The translations under genes and the position numbers were made by a program. A DNA stretch of 64,000 nt, from assembly GCF_021559775.1 (NCBI RefSeq), contig NZ_CP056048.1, forward strand, positions 434,001 through 498,000, read 5' to 3'. The stretch comes from Gillisella vitis (lineage in GTDB: Bacteria; Pseudomonadota; Alphaproteobacteria; Rhizobiales; Rhizobiaceae). This document shows, piece by piece, positions 43,742 through 53,287 of this stretch (position 1 is its first letter; each line of letters starts with the position of its first letter). Below the pieces are notes generated by a model. The model was given only the letters and a program-made list of their open reading frames with translations. It had not been told where the DNA came from and did no database searches.

Positions 43742-44539
43742 ATGTCGGTACAAGTGAAAGATATGGTGCTGGACAAGCTGGCCGTCGGGCCGGTGTCGGC
43801 GCGTGTCTATCAGGGTGCCGAATATGGCAAGGGGCCACCGGTCGTCTTGTTCTTTCACGCAGGTGCCTTCATGGCATCCGGCGTGGTGGACAGTTCGGTT
43901 GCGGCATGTCTGGCGAGGACCGGCGCTATCGTGGTGGTGCCGGACTACAATGCGCCGCTTGGGCCGGTCTTCCCAAGCCCGCTTGAGGTGGGTTTTTCGA
44001 TTTTTTCCTATCTCGCCAACAAGCGTGCCGGGCTTGGCGACCGTAAATCGCTGCTGTTGCTGGCGGGCGTTGAGGCGGGTGGTAATATTGCCGCCAGCGT
44101 CGCGCTGAAGGCACGGGATCATTTCGCCAACGAACTTGACGGACAGATCCTGCTGTCGCCGCTGCTCGATCCATTCATGGGGACGGCTTCCATCCGTGAA
44201 GCGGAAGCCATCGGCATGCGGGAGCGCTGGGCGGAAGGCTGGAGCCGCTATCTCAGTGGTGGCGGATGCCATCCCTATGCGGCACCTTGTCTCTGTTCGC
44301 GCCTTGCAGACGTCGCGCCTGCTTTGGTTTTGAGCGCAGAGGACGATCCGCTGCGTGATGAAAGTCTTGCGTTCGCGCAAAGCCTGAAACAGGCAGGCGT
44401 TAAAACCTGTAGCCAGGTCCTGCCTTCGGGGAAGGGCTGGTCATCCATCTATGGCAGTCAACAGAGCCATGCATCGACATGGGAGCCTGAGCTTGAAAGC
44501 CAGTTCGAGGACTTCGTTAAACAGATCAGCATTCGCTAG
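43742..44539 (+). CDS. Alpha/beta hydrolase-fold protein with altered catalytic triad
   Basis: This 265-aa protein resembles the hormone-sensitive-lipase group, with HAG (39-41) at the HGG oxyanion position and EDDPLRDES at the acid position. The nucleophile elbow, normally GDSAGG, reads GVEAGG with Glu111 where Ser should be. The usual His near the C-terminus (HGF) is not visible either; the region reads PSGKGWSSIYG. It is therefore probably not a hydrolase but a binding or accessory protein. It starts the operon with the RND pair 58 bp upstream of the adaptor gene, so a role in sensing or preparing an efflux substrate is conceivable. Confidence 0.8.
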   Translation: MSVQVKDMVLDKLAVGPVSARVYQGAEYGKGPPVVLFFHAGAFMASGVVDSSVAACLARTGAIVVVPDYNAPLGPVFPSPLEVGFSIFSYLANKRAGLGDRKSLLLLAGVEAGGNIAASVALKARDHFANELDGQILLSPLLDPFMGTASIREAEAIGMRERWAEGWSRYLSGGGCHPYAAPCLCSRLADVAPALVLSAEDDPLRDESLAFAQSLKQAGVKTCSQVLPSGKGWSSIYGSQQSHASTWEPELESQFEDFVKQISIR

Positions 44540-44597
44540 AATGTCGTGAAACCTGAATGAACAATGGCGGCCTGTGGGGGCCGCAAGGAGATTGCCA

Positions 44598-45788
44598 ATG
44601 TCATCCAGAAAACAACGCTGGGCCCTTATGGGCGCCGGCCTGGGCCTTGTTGTGTCCATTTCAGCCGTATCCGTGGTTCTTCAATTGCCGATGAGTGTTG
44701 CTGCAACGGCGGCCCCGGCGGCCGCACCGGCTCCTGCCGTGCCGGTCACGGTTTCCAAGGTTTCCAGCCGGAATTTCACCCATTGGGAGCTGTTTTCCGG
44801 CCGTCTCGAGGCCGTTGACCGGGTCGATGTACGGCCACGGGTTGGTGGAGCCATCCAATCCGTCCATTTCCGCGAGGGCGCGCTGGTCAAGGCAGGCGAT
44901 TTGCTGTTCACTATCGATCCCGCTCCTTATCAGGCCGCTGTCGATCAGGCGGAAGGCCAGTTCGCCTCAGCCGAAGCCAAGGTTGATCTTGCCAGGATCG
45001 AACTGGATCGCGGCTTGAAACTATCGGGCAATAGCACGATCTCGCAAAGCGATATGGACCAGCGCCGCAATAGCTTTACCCAGGCTCAAGCTGCCATGGG
45101 AACCGCCAGAGCACAGCTGCAATCGGCTCAACTGGAGCTGGATTATACCCAGGTGCGCGCCCCGGTATCCGGTCGCGTCGGTAAGCTCGAGGTTACGGCA
45201 GGCAATCTGGTGGCCTCGGGGTCGTCCTCTTCTGTCTTGACCACGCTGGTGTCTGTCGATCCAATTTACGCGAGCTTCAATGTCAGCGAGCAACTCGTTG
45301 CCAAGGCTCTGTCGCAGCTCCCACAAACCGGGGCTGCCTTGGCCGACATAGACCGTATCCCCGTCGAAATCGGCACCTTGGCCGATGATGGCACGCCGAT
45401 CAAAGGCAAGCTGCAATTGATCAACAACCAGGTCGATGCGGCCAGCGGGACGATTGGCGTGCGCGCCGTGTTCGACAATCCGGGCGGCAGGCTTATCCCT
45501 GGCCAGTTTGTGCGGGTGCGCATGGGCCAGCCTGTGCCGGAAAACAAGATCCTGGTCAGTGAACGGGCGATTGGCACCGATCAGGACAAGAAATTCGTTT
45601 TCGTTGTCGATGGCGATAACAAGGTCAATTACCGCCAGATCCAGTTGGGCGCCGTGGCCGAAGGCCAGCGTGTGGTGGAAAGCGGGCTTGCTGCTGGCGA
45701 TACGATCGTCGTCAACGGTCTGCAACGCATCAAACCAGGCGCAATCGTTGCGCCGCAGCCGGAAGAAAAGCTCGCGGCGTCGAAGTAA
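44598..45788 (+). CDS. RND efflux periplasmic adaptor (membrane fusion protein)
   Basis: This 396-aa adaptor of the MexE/AcrA type has one N-terminal membrane segment (LMGAGLGLVVSISAVSVVLQLP), an Ala/Pro linker, a split lipoyl domain (RPRVGGAIQSVHFREGALVKAGDLLFTIDP and VRAPVSGRVGKLEVTAGNLV), a coiled-coil hairpin and a beta-barrel. No lipobox Cys is present. ATG 44598 has AAGGAG 7 nt upstream. It connects the inner-membrane pump encoded next to it with an outer-membrane channel that is not in the window. Confidence 0.93.
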   Translation: MSSRKQRWALMGAGLGLVVSISAVSVVLQLPMSVAATAAPAAAPAPAVPVTVSKVSSRNFTHWELFSGRLEAVDRVDVRPRVGGAIQSVHFREGALVKAGDLLFTIDPAPYQAAVDQAEGQFASAEAKVDLARIELDRGLKLSGNSTISQSDMDQRRNSFTQAQAAMGTARAQLQSAQLELDYTQVRAPVSGRVGKLEVTAGNLVASGSSSSVLTTLVSVDPIYASFNVSEQLVAKALSQLPQTGAALADIDRIPVEIGTLADDGTPIKGKLQLINNQVDAASGTIGVRAVFDNPGGRLIPGQFVRVRMGQPVPENKILVSERAIGTDQDKKFVFVVDGDNKVNYRQIQLGAVAEGQRVVESGLAAGDTIVVNGLQRIKPGAIVAPQPEEKLAASK

Positions 45789-45968
45789 GCATAGCCTCTG
45801 CATCGACCTGACGCTTTTTTCGCAAAGCGCGAACACTGGTCAGGTCCAATATCCTCCCGGCAGCAAAGGCCGCCGGGCAGGACTGTCATATCCATATCCA
45901 CCGTTTCCCGGACGAAACATCGCTTTTGTCCGAGGGCGGAGTTGTTTCACGCCGGAGAGGGCTTTGAA

Positions 45969-48900
45969 ATGAACATTTCCCGATTTTTTGTCGACCGACC
46001 GGTGTTTGCCGGGGTGCTGTCGGTGCTGATCGTCGTGGCCGGGTTGATCGGCATGCGGTCGCTGCCGATTTCCGAATATCCCGATGTCGTGCCGCCGTCG
46101 ATTGTCGTGCGGGCCACCTATCCCGGTGCCAATCCGAAGGTGATTGCCGAAACCGTGGCAACGCCGCTCGAAGAGCAGATCAATGGCGTTGAGGGCATGC
46201 TTTACATGTCGAGCCAAGCCACCTCGGACGGCGTGATGACGCTGACCGTGACCTTCAAGCTCGGCACTGACCCCGATCAGGCCCAGCAATTGGTGCAGAA
46301 CCGGGTGTCTCAGGCCGAGCCGCGGATGCCGGAAGAGGTCAAGAGCCTCGGCGTGACCACGGTCAAAAGCTCTCCCGATCTGATGATGGTCGTCAATCTG
46401 ATCTCCCCCGACAATCGCTATGACATTACCTATCTGCGCAATTACGGCGTCTTGAACATCAAGGACCGGCTGGCGCGGATTGCCGGCGTCGGTCAGGTAC
46501 AGATCTTCGGCTCCGGCGATTATTCCATGCGTATCTGGATCGATCCGCAGCAGGCGGCCGAACACGGCTTGGCGGCCAGCGATATTACCACGGCCATCCG
46601 CGCCCAGAATGTCCAGGCCGCCGCCGGTATCATCGGTGGGTCGCCAAGCCTGCCGGGGGTCGATGTGCAGTTGAATGTCAACGCACAGGGGCGGCTACAA
46701 ACGCCAGAGGATTTTGGCAATATCATCGTCAAAAGCGGCGCAAACGGTCAGATCACCCGATTGCGCGATGTCGCCCGCGTCGAGCTTGGCGCTTCCGATT
46801 ACGCGCTCCGCTCCCTGCTGGACAGCAAGGCTGCAGTCGCCATTCCTGTTTTCCAGGCGCCGGGCTCCAATGCCATCACCATTTCCGATGAAGTGGTGAG
46901 GACGATGGATGAGTTACAATTGGCGATGCCTGAAGGCGTGAAATATGAAATCGTCTACGACACCACCAAATTCGTCCGCTCTTCCATCGAAAAAGTGGTC
47001 GATACCCTGCTGGAAGCTGTGGCGCTGGTCGTGCTGGTCGTCATCCTCTTCCTCCAGACCTGGCGGGCATCGATCATTCCGCTGATCGCGGTTCCGGTGT
47101 CGATCATCGGTACATTTGCCGTGATGTATGCCTTCGGCTTTTCCATCAACGCGCTCAGCCTGTTCGGACTGGTTCTGGCCATCGGCATCGTCGTGGATGA
47201 CGCCATCGTCGTTGTCGAAAATGTCGAGCGCAATATCGAAAACGGCCTGTCACCCCGTCAGGCGACCTACCGTGCGATGAAGGAGGTGTCGGGGCCGATT
47301 ATCGCCATCGCCCTGGTTCTGGTGGCGGTCTTCGTGCCGCTGGCCTTTATTTCTGGACTGTCAGGTCAGTTCTACCGCCAGTTCGCTTTGACCATCGCCA
47401 TCTCGACCGTGATCTCGGCGCTGAATTCGCTGACCCTGTCACCGGCGCTTGCCGCTCTGCTTCTGAAGGGACATCATGCACCGAAGGACCGGCTGACACG
47501 CGGCCTGGACTTTATGCTTGGCTGGTTTTTCAGAGGTTTTAACCGGGTGTTCGGCGCTGGCTCCAATGCCTACGGAAAAAGCGTCGGCGGTCTTCTCTCA
47601 CGCAAAAGCATTGTCATGGTGGTTTATCTGGCGCTGGCCGGTGCCACCTATGGCCTGTTCAATGCTGTTCCGGGCGGGTTCGTGCCAGCGCAGGACAAGC
47701 AATATCTGATTGGTTTTGCCCAATTGCCGGATGCGGCCAGCCTTGACCGTACGGAAGATGTTATCAAGCGGATGAGCGACATTGCGCTTGCCCAGCCGGG
47801 CGTGGCTCACGCCATCGCTTTTCCGGGCCTGTCGATCAATGGTTTCACCAATTCCTCCAATGCCGGCATTGTCTTCGTCACACTGAAGGATTTCGACGAG
47901 CGCAAGACGCCTGATCTGTCCGGTGGGGCGATTGCCATGCAGCTGAACCAGAAGTTTTCCTCCATTCAGGATGCTTTCATCGCCATGTTCCCGCCGCCAC
48001 CCGTCCAGGGTCTCGGCACGACCGGCGGTTTCAAGCTGCAATTGGAAGACCGGGCTGGATTGGGCTATCAGGCGCTGGACGAGGCCACCAAAGCGTTTCT
48101 GGCCAAGGCCTATCAGACACCGGCGCTGACTGGCCTGTTTTCCAGCTTCCAGATCAATGTGCCGCAGCTCTATGCCGATCTTGATCGCGCCAAGGCAGAA
48201 CAGCTCGGTGTTTCCGTTACTGATGTGTTCCAGACCCTGCAAATCTATCTGGGGTCACTCTATGTCAATGACTTCAATGCCTTTGGCCGCACATACAGCG
48301 TTCGCGCCCAGGCCGATGCCAAGTTTCGGGCCACGCCCGACAATATTGGTCAGTTAAAGGTGCGCTCCGCATCGGGCCAGATGATCCCGCTGTCTGCGCT
48401 GCTGCGGGTCGATCCGACAACGGGGCCGGAACGCACCAACCGCTATAACGGCTTTCTGGCTGCTGATATCAATGGGGGTCCGGCACCTGAATTCTCATCC
48501 GGTCAAGCACAGGCGGCAATTGAAAAGATCGCAGCTGATGTACTGCCGAAGGGCATCGGCTACGAATGGACCGATCTGACCTATCAGCAAATCCTGGCGG
48601 GAAGCTCAGGCTTCCTGGTGTTTCCACTGGCTTTGCTTCTGGTCTATCTTGTGCTTGCCGCGCAATATGAAAGCCTGACTCTGCCTTTGGCGATCATCAT
48701 GATCGTACCGATGGGCGTATTGGCTGCACTGACCGGGATCTGGCTGACCGGAGGAGACAATAACATCTTCACCCAGATCGGCCTGATCGTGCTTGTCGGG
48801 CTCTCAGCCAAAAACGCCATCCTGATCGTCGAATTTGCGCGGGAGCTGGAATTTGAAGGCAGGACACCGGTTCAGGCGGCTATCGAGGCCAGCCGCTTGC

Positions 48901-49169
48901 GTCTGCGCCCGATCCTGATGACATCCATGGCCTTCATCATGGGCGTCGTTCCGCTGGTCACCTCAACCGGTGCCGGGGCTGAAATGCGTGCGGCCATGGG
49001 TATTGCGGTGTTTTCCGGCATGATTGGCGTGACGTTCTTCGGCATTTTCATGACGCCGGTCTTTTACGTGCTGATCCGCAAACTGGCTGGCAATCGTCCG
49101 CTGGTGCAGCATAACCACGATGACCATGAGCAGGACAACGACAAGCCAATGCGCATGGCGGCCGAGTAA
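45969..49169 (+). CDS. RND multidrug efflux pump, HAE1 family (MexF/AcrB-like)
   Basis: This 1066-aa proton-driven inner-membrane transporter has the usual twelve helices. NISRFFVDRPVFAGVLSVLI is the start, and the proton-relay Asp pair is in AIGIVVDDAIVVVENVE near residue 405. The second half repeats with GLIVLVGLSAKNAILIVEFARE (relay Lys) and RLRPILMTSMAFIMGVVPL. The C-terminal tail is His/Asp-rich (HNHDDHEQDND) and may bind metal or simply be disordered. ATG 45969 matches the family start. Closest by style to MexF/BepE-type pumps that export aromatic antibiotics and phenolics. Confidence 0.95.
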   Translation: MNISRFFVDRPVFAGVLSVLIVVAGLIGMRSLPISEYPDVVPPSIVVRATYPGANPKVIAETVATPLEEQINGVEGMLYMSSQATSDGVMTLTVTFKLGTDPDQAQQLVQNRVSQAEPRMPEEVKSLGVTTVKSSPDLMMVVNLISPDNRYDITYLRNYGVLNIKDRLARIAGVGQVQIFGSGDYSMRIWIDPQQAAEHGLAASDITTAIRAQNVQAAAGIIGGSPSLPGVDVQLNVNAQGRLQTPEDFGNIIVKSGANGQITRLRDVARVELGASDYALRSLLDSKAAVAIPVFQAPGSNAITISDEVVRTMDELQLAMPEGVKYEIVYDTTKFVRSSIEKVVDTLLEAVALVVLVVILFLQTWRASIIPLIAVPVSIIGTFAVMYAFGFSINALSLFGLVLAIGIVVDDAIVVVENVERNIENGLSPRQATYRAMKEVSGPIIAIALVLVAVFVPLAFISGLSGQFYRQFALTIAISTVISALNSLTLSPALAALLLKGHHAPKDRLTRGLDFMLGWFFRGFNRVFGAGSNAYGKSVGGLLSRKSIVMVVYLALAGATYGLFNAVPGGFVPAQDKQYLIGFAQLPDAASLDRTEDVIKRMSDIALAQPGVAHAIAFPGLSINGFTNSSNAGIVFVTLKDFDERKTPDLSGGAIAMQLNQKFSSIQDAFIAMFPPPPVQGLGTTGGFKLQLEDRAGLGYQALDEATKAFLAKAYQTPALTGLFSSFQINVPQLYADLDRAKAEQLGVSVTDVFQTLQIYLGSLYVNDFNAFGRTYSVRAQADAKFRATPDNIGQLKVRSASGQMIPLSALLRVDPTTGPERTNRYNGFLAADINGGPAPEFSSGQAQAAIEKIAADVLPKGIGYEWTDLTYQQILAGSSGFLVFPLALLLVYLVLAAQYESLTLPLAIIMIVPMGVLAALTGIWLTGGDNNIFTQIGLIVLVGLSAKNAILIVEFARELEFEGRTPVQAAIEASRLRLRPILMTSMAFIMGVVPLVTSTGAGAEMRAAMGIAVFSGMIGVTFFGIFMTPVFYVLIRKLAGNRPLVQHNHDDHEQDNDKPMRMAAE

Positions 49170-49179
49170 GGCAAACGAA

Positions 49180-49210
49180 GTGCCGTTGCGCTTCTGAGGC
49201 GCAGCGGCAC
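49180..49210. terminator. Terminator hairpin between convergent RND pump and LysR genes
   Basis: GTGCCGTTGCGC (49180-49191) pairs with GCGCAGCGGCAC (49199-49210), one G-U pair, 7-nt loop. It starts 11 nt after the pump gene stop and lies 42 nt from the end of the opposing LysR gene. The following T content is modest. Confidence 0.7.
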
Positions 49211-49251
49211 GTCGCTGTTTATCTTCTATTTTTACGGTTCGACGACAGCGA

Positions 49252-50208
49252 TCAGCCGGAAACGATGTCATGCTCCTTATGCCGATCGGGCTCCATTTTT
49301 TCCTGACGAACTCTCGCTGCTGCCTCGTGCATCTGGGATCGGAACCAGACTAGTGCGGGATCGCGGGTGCGATAGCTGTGCCATTGCAGGCACTGTAGTA
49401 ATGGTGGCAGAGGGAAAGGCGGGTCCATGATGCGGATACCGCCCAGATTGAGCATGCATTCCGCCAGGCTGCGTTGAACCATGGCAATGCGTTTCGAGCC
49501 ACGGATAAGGAAGGGCAGGGATGAAAAGGAAAAGGTTGAAGCCTCCACCTTGATCTTCAGGCCGAGCTTGTCGCAGGCGCGTTGGGCAAAGGTCTCTCCG
49601 CCATTGGGCGGCTGCATCACCACATGACCGGCCTCAAGAAAATCCTTTTCTGTCATAGGCCCTTGTGCCAGCGGCCCGTCCGCATCCACCACGCAACAGA
49701 TCTGGTCTTCCAGGAAAGGTTCCGATGGGTGATTGGTCGAGCAAAAATCGCTTGGCGCCACCAATAGATCCGCTTCTCCGCGCTCGAGAAGGAGATGGGG
49801 ATAGTTTTGTTGTGGTTGGAAATGGATTTGCACACCCGGGGCCAGCGCCGACACCTGCCGAAGAAACGGCGGCATGATCGTATTGAGGGTATAGTCAGAC
49901 ACGATGAGGTTGATACTGCGTGTCGATTCATGGGGAATGAAGGACGGCGTCGAAACGACGGCCGCCTCGATGCGCACGATAATGTCGCGCAAGGGCAGCT
50001 CCAATGAGGCGGCGAGGGGGGATAATTCCATGGATCGCCCGACCTGAATCAGCAGCGGATCGTCGAAATAATCGCGCAGGCGCCCAAGGGCATTGCTCAT
50101 CGCCGATTGGGTGATGAACATTTCCTCTGCCGCCCTGCTGACATTACGAACCCTGATCAGCGTGTCGAGTGCTACCAGCAGATTAAGGTCCAGATTCTTG
50201 AAGCGCAT
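49252..50208 (-). CDS. NodD-like LysR-family regulator of the adjacent catabolic operon
   Basis: This 318-aa LysR protein begins MRFKNLDLNLLVALDTLI, almost the same opening as the flavonoid sensors NodD and related proteins, and continues with SRAAEEMFITQSAMSNALGRLRDYFDDPLLI as the winged helix. The effector domain shows INLIVSDYTLNTIMPPFLRQV, also of the NodD/NahR type. It is divergent from the ten-gene catabolic operon by 232 bp that contain two dyads. Members of this group sense aromatic or flavonoid inducers; that is family knowledge, and the inducer here is unknown. Confidence 0.92.
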   Translation of the reverse strand: MRFKNLDLNLLVALDTLIRVRNVSRAAEEMFITQSAMSNALGRLRDYFDDPLLIQVGRSMELSPLAASLELPLRDIIVRIEAAVVSTPSFIPHESTRSINLIVSDYTLNTIMPPFLRQVSALAPGVQIHFQPQQNYPHLLLERGEADLLVAPSDFCSTNHPSEPFLEDQICCVVDADGPLAQGPMTEKDFLEAGHVVMQPPNGGETFAQRACDKLGLKIKVEASTFSFSSLPFLIRGSKRIAMVQRSLAECMLNLGGIRIMDPPFPLPPLLQCLQWHSYRTRDPALVWFRSQMHEAAARVRQEKMEPDRHKEHDIVSG

Positions 50209-50260
50209 AATTGTCCCCCTCCCAAGGAATCCCTCGAATAACCAGCCAAATTATCGGGGG

Positions 50261-50293
50261 ATCAATCGATTCATGTATTTATTTTAAAAATAC
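50261..50293 (+). promoter_or_regulatory. Two dyads in the divergent LysR/catabolic operon promoter
   Basis: ATCAATCGATTCAT (50261-50274) is palindromic at 12 of 14 positions. GTATTT and AAATAC arms (50275-50280, 50288-50293) with 7 bp between them give the T-N11-A arrangement typical of LysR boxes. Both lie between the divergent start codons (50208 and 50441). Confidence 0.55.
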
Positions 50294-50440
50294 AAATCAT
50301 TCATCAATGCAATTTTGTAAACGAGTTTTTCTTGAGTACATCTTGAGTCAGGGAGGAAATATCGTTGCTTGGCCTTAACGCTGGCAGCGCGGTTCTCCCA
50401 TCGCCTAAATCGCCCGAGGAGGCGAGTTCGAGGAGACCCG

Positions 50441-51613
50441 ATGTTTAAGTATTTTCCGACCAATTATGTCTGGAACCTGTCTGTCGATCTGTCGATCGAG
50501 ATGGGTGCCCGGATGGGCGAAATCGAAGAAATGTGCGCCCCGCTGCAGGAGGCGGCCAAGGCGCCGGACGCCGCCGGGACACAAGCGTTCCGCGAGACCT
50601 GGATCAAGATGGCGGACAAGCTGGTGTCCCTCGCCGAGGAAGACGAAGCCAAGGGCCGGTTTATTTCAGCGGGTGACAAGCTGATCCGCGCCGCCAATTA
50701 CATGCTGACTGCGGAACGGTTGCTTGCCCATGGTTCCGAGGGTCGGGTAGCCTTGTACCGGCGCTTTCTGGATGCGTTTGAAAAGGGTTTGAAGCTTTCC
50801 GGCTCGTCCTGTCGCCGGGTTGAGATACCCTATGAGGGCAAGCATCTGTCCGCTCTTTACGTACCTGCCGAAGGCGTCGAAGGTGCCGCGCCGCTTCTGG
50901 TCCAGGTCAATGGTCTCGACAGTACCAAGGAAATGAAGCTTTTGGTTGGGTTGCCGGTGTGGCTTGCCAAGCGCGGCGTCGCTTCGCTGATCGTCGATCA
51001 GCCGGGTACGGGGGAAGCCCTGCGCCTTCAAGGACTGACGGCCCGTTATGACAGCGAGCACTGGGCGAGCCGTGTGGTCGATTGGCTGGAAGGTCAGCCG
51101 GATATCGATGCCAAGCGGATTGGCATGGAAGGCGTTTCACTTGGCGGTTACTATTGCCCCCGTGCTGTCGCCTTCGAACCACGCTTTGCCTGCGGTGTTG
51201 TCTGGGGTGCCAATCACGATTGGCGCGATGTTCAGAAAAAGCGCCTCGCCCGTGAGGGCAATCTCCCCGTTCCTCATTACTGGAGCCATGTCATGTGGGT
51301 CTGGGGTGCCAAGGACATGGACGACTTCATGGAGATTGCCGAAAAGGTTCATCTCAATGGCATTCTGGATCGAATTCATGTGCCTTTCCTTGTCACTCAC
51401 GGTGAAAAAGATAGCCAGATTCCCCTGCAATGGGCTCATGCCACCTATGACCAACTGGTCAATAGTCCCAACCGCGAACTGAAGATTTTCGACGAGCGTA
51501 CTGGAGGCATCCAGCATTCCAGCTTTGATAATTCGGCAAATGCCGGTGCCTATATTGCCGACTGGGTAGCAGAGGTCCTGGGCGGACGCATCGCAGTTAG
51601 GAAAACACCATGA
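50441..51613 (+). CDS. Alpha/beta hydrolase, FrsA/2,6-dihydroxypseudooxynicotine hydrolase-like
   Basis: This 390-aa hydrolase has an N-terminal helical region (1-130) and an alpha/beta core from VEIPYEGKHLSALYVP. The triad is intact: Ser233 in MEGVSLGGYYC, Asp in THGEKDSQIP (about 325) and His in GGIQHSSFD (about 363). The architecture matches the group that includes the C-C bond hydrolase of the nicotine pathway, which cleaves 1,3-diketone-like side chains. GAGGAGACCC precedes the ATG at 50441. As first gene of the operon it may hydrolyse a ring-cleavage product or open a diketone. Confidence 0.85.
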   Translation: MFKYFPTNYVWNLSVDLSIEMGARMGEIEEMCAPLQEAAKAPDAAGTQAFRETWIKMADKLVSLAEEDEAKGRFISAGDKLIRAANYMLTAERLLAHGSEGRVALYRRFLDAFEKGLKLSGSSCRRVEIPYEGKHLSALYVPAEGVEGAAPLLVQVNGLDSTKEMKLLVGLPVWLAKRGVASLIVDQPGTGEALRLQGLTARYDSEHWASRVVDWLEGQPDIDAKRIGMEGVSLGGYYCPRAVAFEPRFACGVVWGANHDWRDVQKKRLAREGNLPVPHYWSHVMWVWGAKDMDDFMEIAEKVHLNGILDRIHVPFLVTHGEKDSQIPLQWAHATYDQLVNSPNRELKIFDERTGGIQHSSFDNSANAGAYIADWVAEVLGGRIAVRKTP

Positions 51614-52290
51614 CCATCAAACTCATGATCTGCGGCCGTCGTCGTTTGGGTCAGACGCTTGCCGAGCACCGCACGCATATGAAGGACCATCACGGCAAGA
51701 TCGTGCTGGATTATATTGCCCTTGATCCAATGAACGCGCCAAAGCGCTATGTTCAGAACCATGCGTTCGATGGTGTCTATTTTGGCGGTGAGCCGCAGGG
51801 CAAGGCTCTGGCAATTGGCGTGAATTTCGTCACCGAGGTCTGGGCTGAGGATCTCGCAGACTTGAAGGCGTCACGCGAGACGCCGTTCTATCTGCAAAAT
51901 CTCAAGCCCGATGAGCCGGAAATGGTCGATCACGATACTCTCATCGGCTTACCCTACTCGGAAGAGGCAATCATTCCGGTGCAGTCGCGTGAAGGTGCCG
52001 TGAAGGTATTCCTGGCCTGGTTTGGCGAAACGCCAGATGTCCATGCTGTTTTGGATGTGATCGATACGGCTTCTCACGGATTGCTCGGATATTCCCGCAA
52101 CACACCATTGTTTCCCGGCCCGGTCGCAGCCATCGACGAATATTGGCTGCCGAATGAGGGTGCTGGCGTCGCCTTCACAAAAGCCTGCCGCGACGCCATC
52201 AACGGGCTTCGCCCCGGCGATACCAGCTTTAGCCTGACCATTGCCCGCGAATATGTTCTCCACGCTGGTCACCTAGACCTCGCAAAATAA
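51610..52290 (+). CDS. EthD-domain protein
   Basis: This 226-aa protein has a ferredoxin-like dimeric alpha/beta-barrel of the EthD type, probably duplicated: MTIKLMICGRRRLGQTLAEHRTHMKDHHG and later EGAVKVFLAWFGE. EthD-like proteins accompany many ring-degradation and ether-oxidation clusters; some are small decarboxylases, cyclases or lactonases. No catalytic residue can be named. The start overlaps the previous stop (ATGA), so translation is coupled. Confidence 0.75.
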   Translation: MTIKLMICGRRRLGQTLAEHRTHMKDHHGKIVLDYIALDPMNAPKRYVQNHAFDGVYFGGEPQGKALAIGVNFVTEVWAEDLADLKASRETPFYLQNLKPDEPEMVDHDTLIGLPYSEEAIIPVQSREGAVKVFLAWFGETPDVHAVLDVIDTASHGLLGYSRNTPLFPGPVAAIDEYWLPNEGAGVAFTKACRDAINGLRPGDTSFSLTIAREYVLHAGHLDLAK

Positions 52291-52322
52291 ATGCCAGACG
52301 TTATGAAGGAAAGGAATGTCCC

Positions 52323-53270
52323 ATGAACATCATCGGACCCGATTATCTTGTCTTTGGTGTCGATAATGTCGCAGCTTGCTGCGAATATCTCACGGCTTTC
52401 GGCCTGAAGCCGGTGGATGTTACGGATGCCGGTGGCTTGTTTGAAGCATTGGACGGCACGGGAATAATCGTTCGCCACGCGTCCGATCCGTCTTTGCCTC
52501 CGCCGCTGCCAACCGCGAACATGTTGCGCCAGCAGGTTTATGGTGTACGCGCAGCGGAAGATCTGGATGCGATCGAAGCCGAGCTGTCCAAGGACCGTCG
52601 CGTCACGCGGCTGTCCAACGGTTCGATCGAAGTGAAGGACAGCCATGGGTTGGAGCTCAAATTTCAGGTATCGATCCGCCGGGAACTCGACATGCCAGCG
52701 GAAAAGATCAATGCACCTGGCGCACCGGCCCAGCGCAAACCGAACGAAATCGGCGTATGGGAAGAGATGCCGGCACTGCCGCGCTCACTCAGCCATGTGG
52801 TGTTGTTCATTCCCGATATTGAGATCGCAACCGAGTTTTATTGTGATCGCCTCGGCTTCGTCGTTACGGATACCTTGAGCGGGGCAGGTCCGTTTCTGCG
52901 GCCCAAGGCAAATGATGATCATCACACGCTGTTCTTCATTCGCACGCCGGACTACATGAAAGGCTGCGAGCATCTCGCCTTCCATATGGGGGGGCCGACG
53001 GAATTGATGGTTGCGGGAACGCGCTTCGTCAAAAAAGGCTATCAGAGCTTCTGGGGACCTGGTCGTCATAAGTTCGGATCGAACTGGTTCTGGTATTTCA
53101 ATAGTCCCCTTGGCTGTCACGTCGAATACGACGCCGACATGGACAAGCACGACGATACATGGGTGGGCCGCGACGTGCCGATCAGTGCCGAGGCGTCTCA
53201 GATCATCCTGTTCGAGATGCGCGAGAAGTGGATGCCCGGTGGCGGTCCGCCTCCCGGTGCAAAGTCCTGA
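52323..53270 (+). CDS. Two-domain VOC extradiol-type dioxygenase
   Basis: This 315-aa vicinal-oxygen-chelate protein has two beta-alpha-beta modules per half. The C-terminal half keeps the iron ligands: His in LSHVVLFIPDIEIATEFYCD, His in EHLAFHMGG and Glu in CHVEYDADMD. It is likely to open a dihydroxylated ring in the operon's pathway. Unlike the dioxygenase at 7828, the residues after the last ligand are a long Asp/Trp-rich tail. AGGAAAGGAAT precedes the ATG. The substrate is unknown. Confidence 0.82.
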   Translation: MNIIGPDYLVFGVDNVAACCEYLTAFGLKPVDVTDAGGLFEALDGTGIIVRHASDPSLPPPLPTANMLRQQVYGVRAAEDLDAIEAELSKDRRVTRLSNGSIEVKDSHGLELKFQVSIRRELDMPAEKINAPGAPAQRKPNEIGVWEEMPALPRSLSHVVLFIPDIEIATEFYCDRLGFVVTDTLSGAGPFLRPKANDDHHTLFFIRTPDYMKGCEHLAFHMGGPTELMVAGTRFVKKGYQSFWGPGRHKFGSNWFWYFNSPLGCHVEYDADMDKHDDTWVGRDVPISAEASQIILFEMREKWMPGGGPPPGAKS

Positions 53271-53287
53271 CGTGATGGAAAGAGACC

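Noticed and set aside
50221..50440. Canonical nod box before the catabolic operon
   Set aside because: ATC and GAT elements are present, but I could not fit the nod-box AT-N10-GAT modules, so I report only the simpler dyads.
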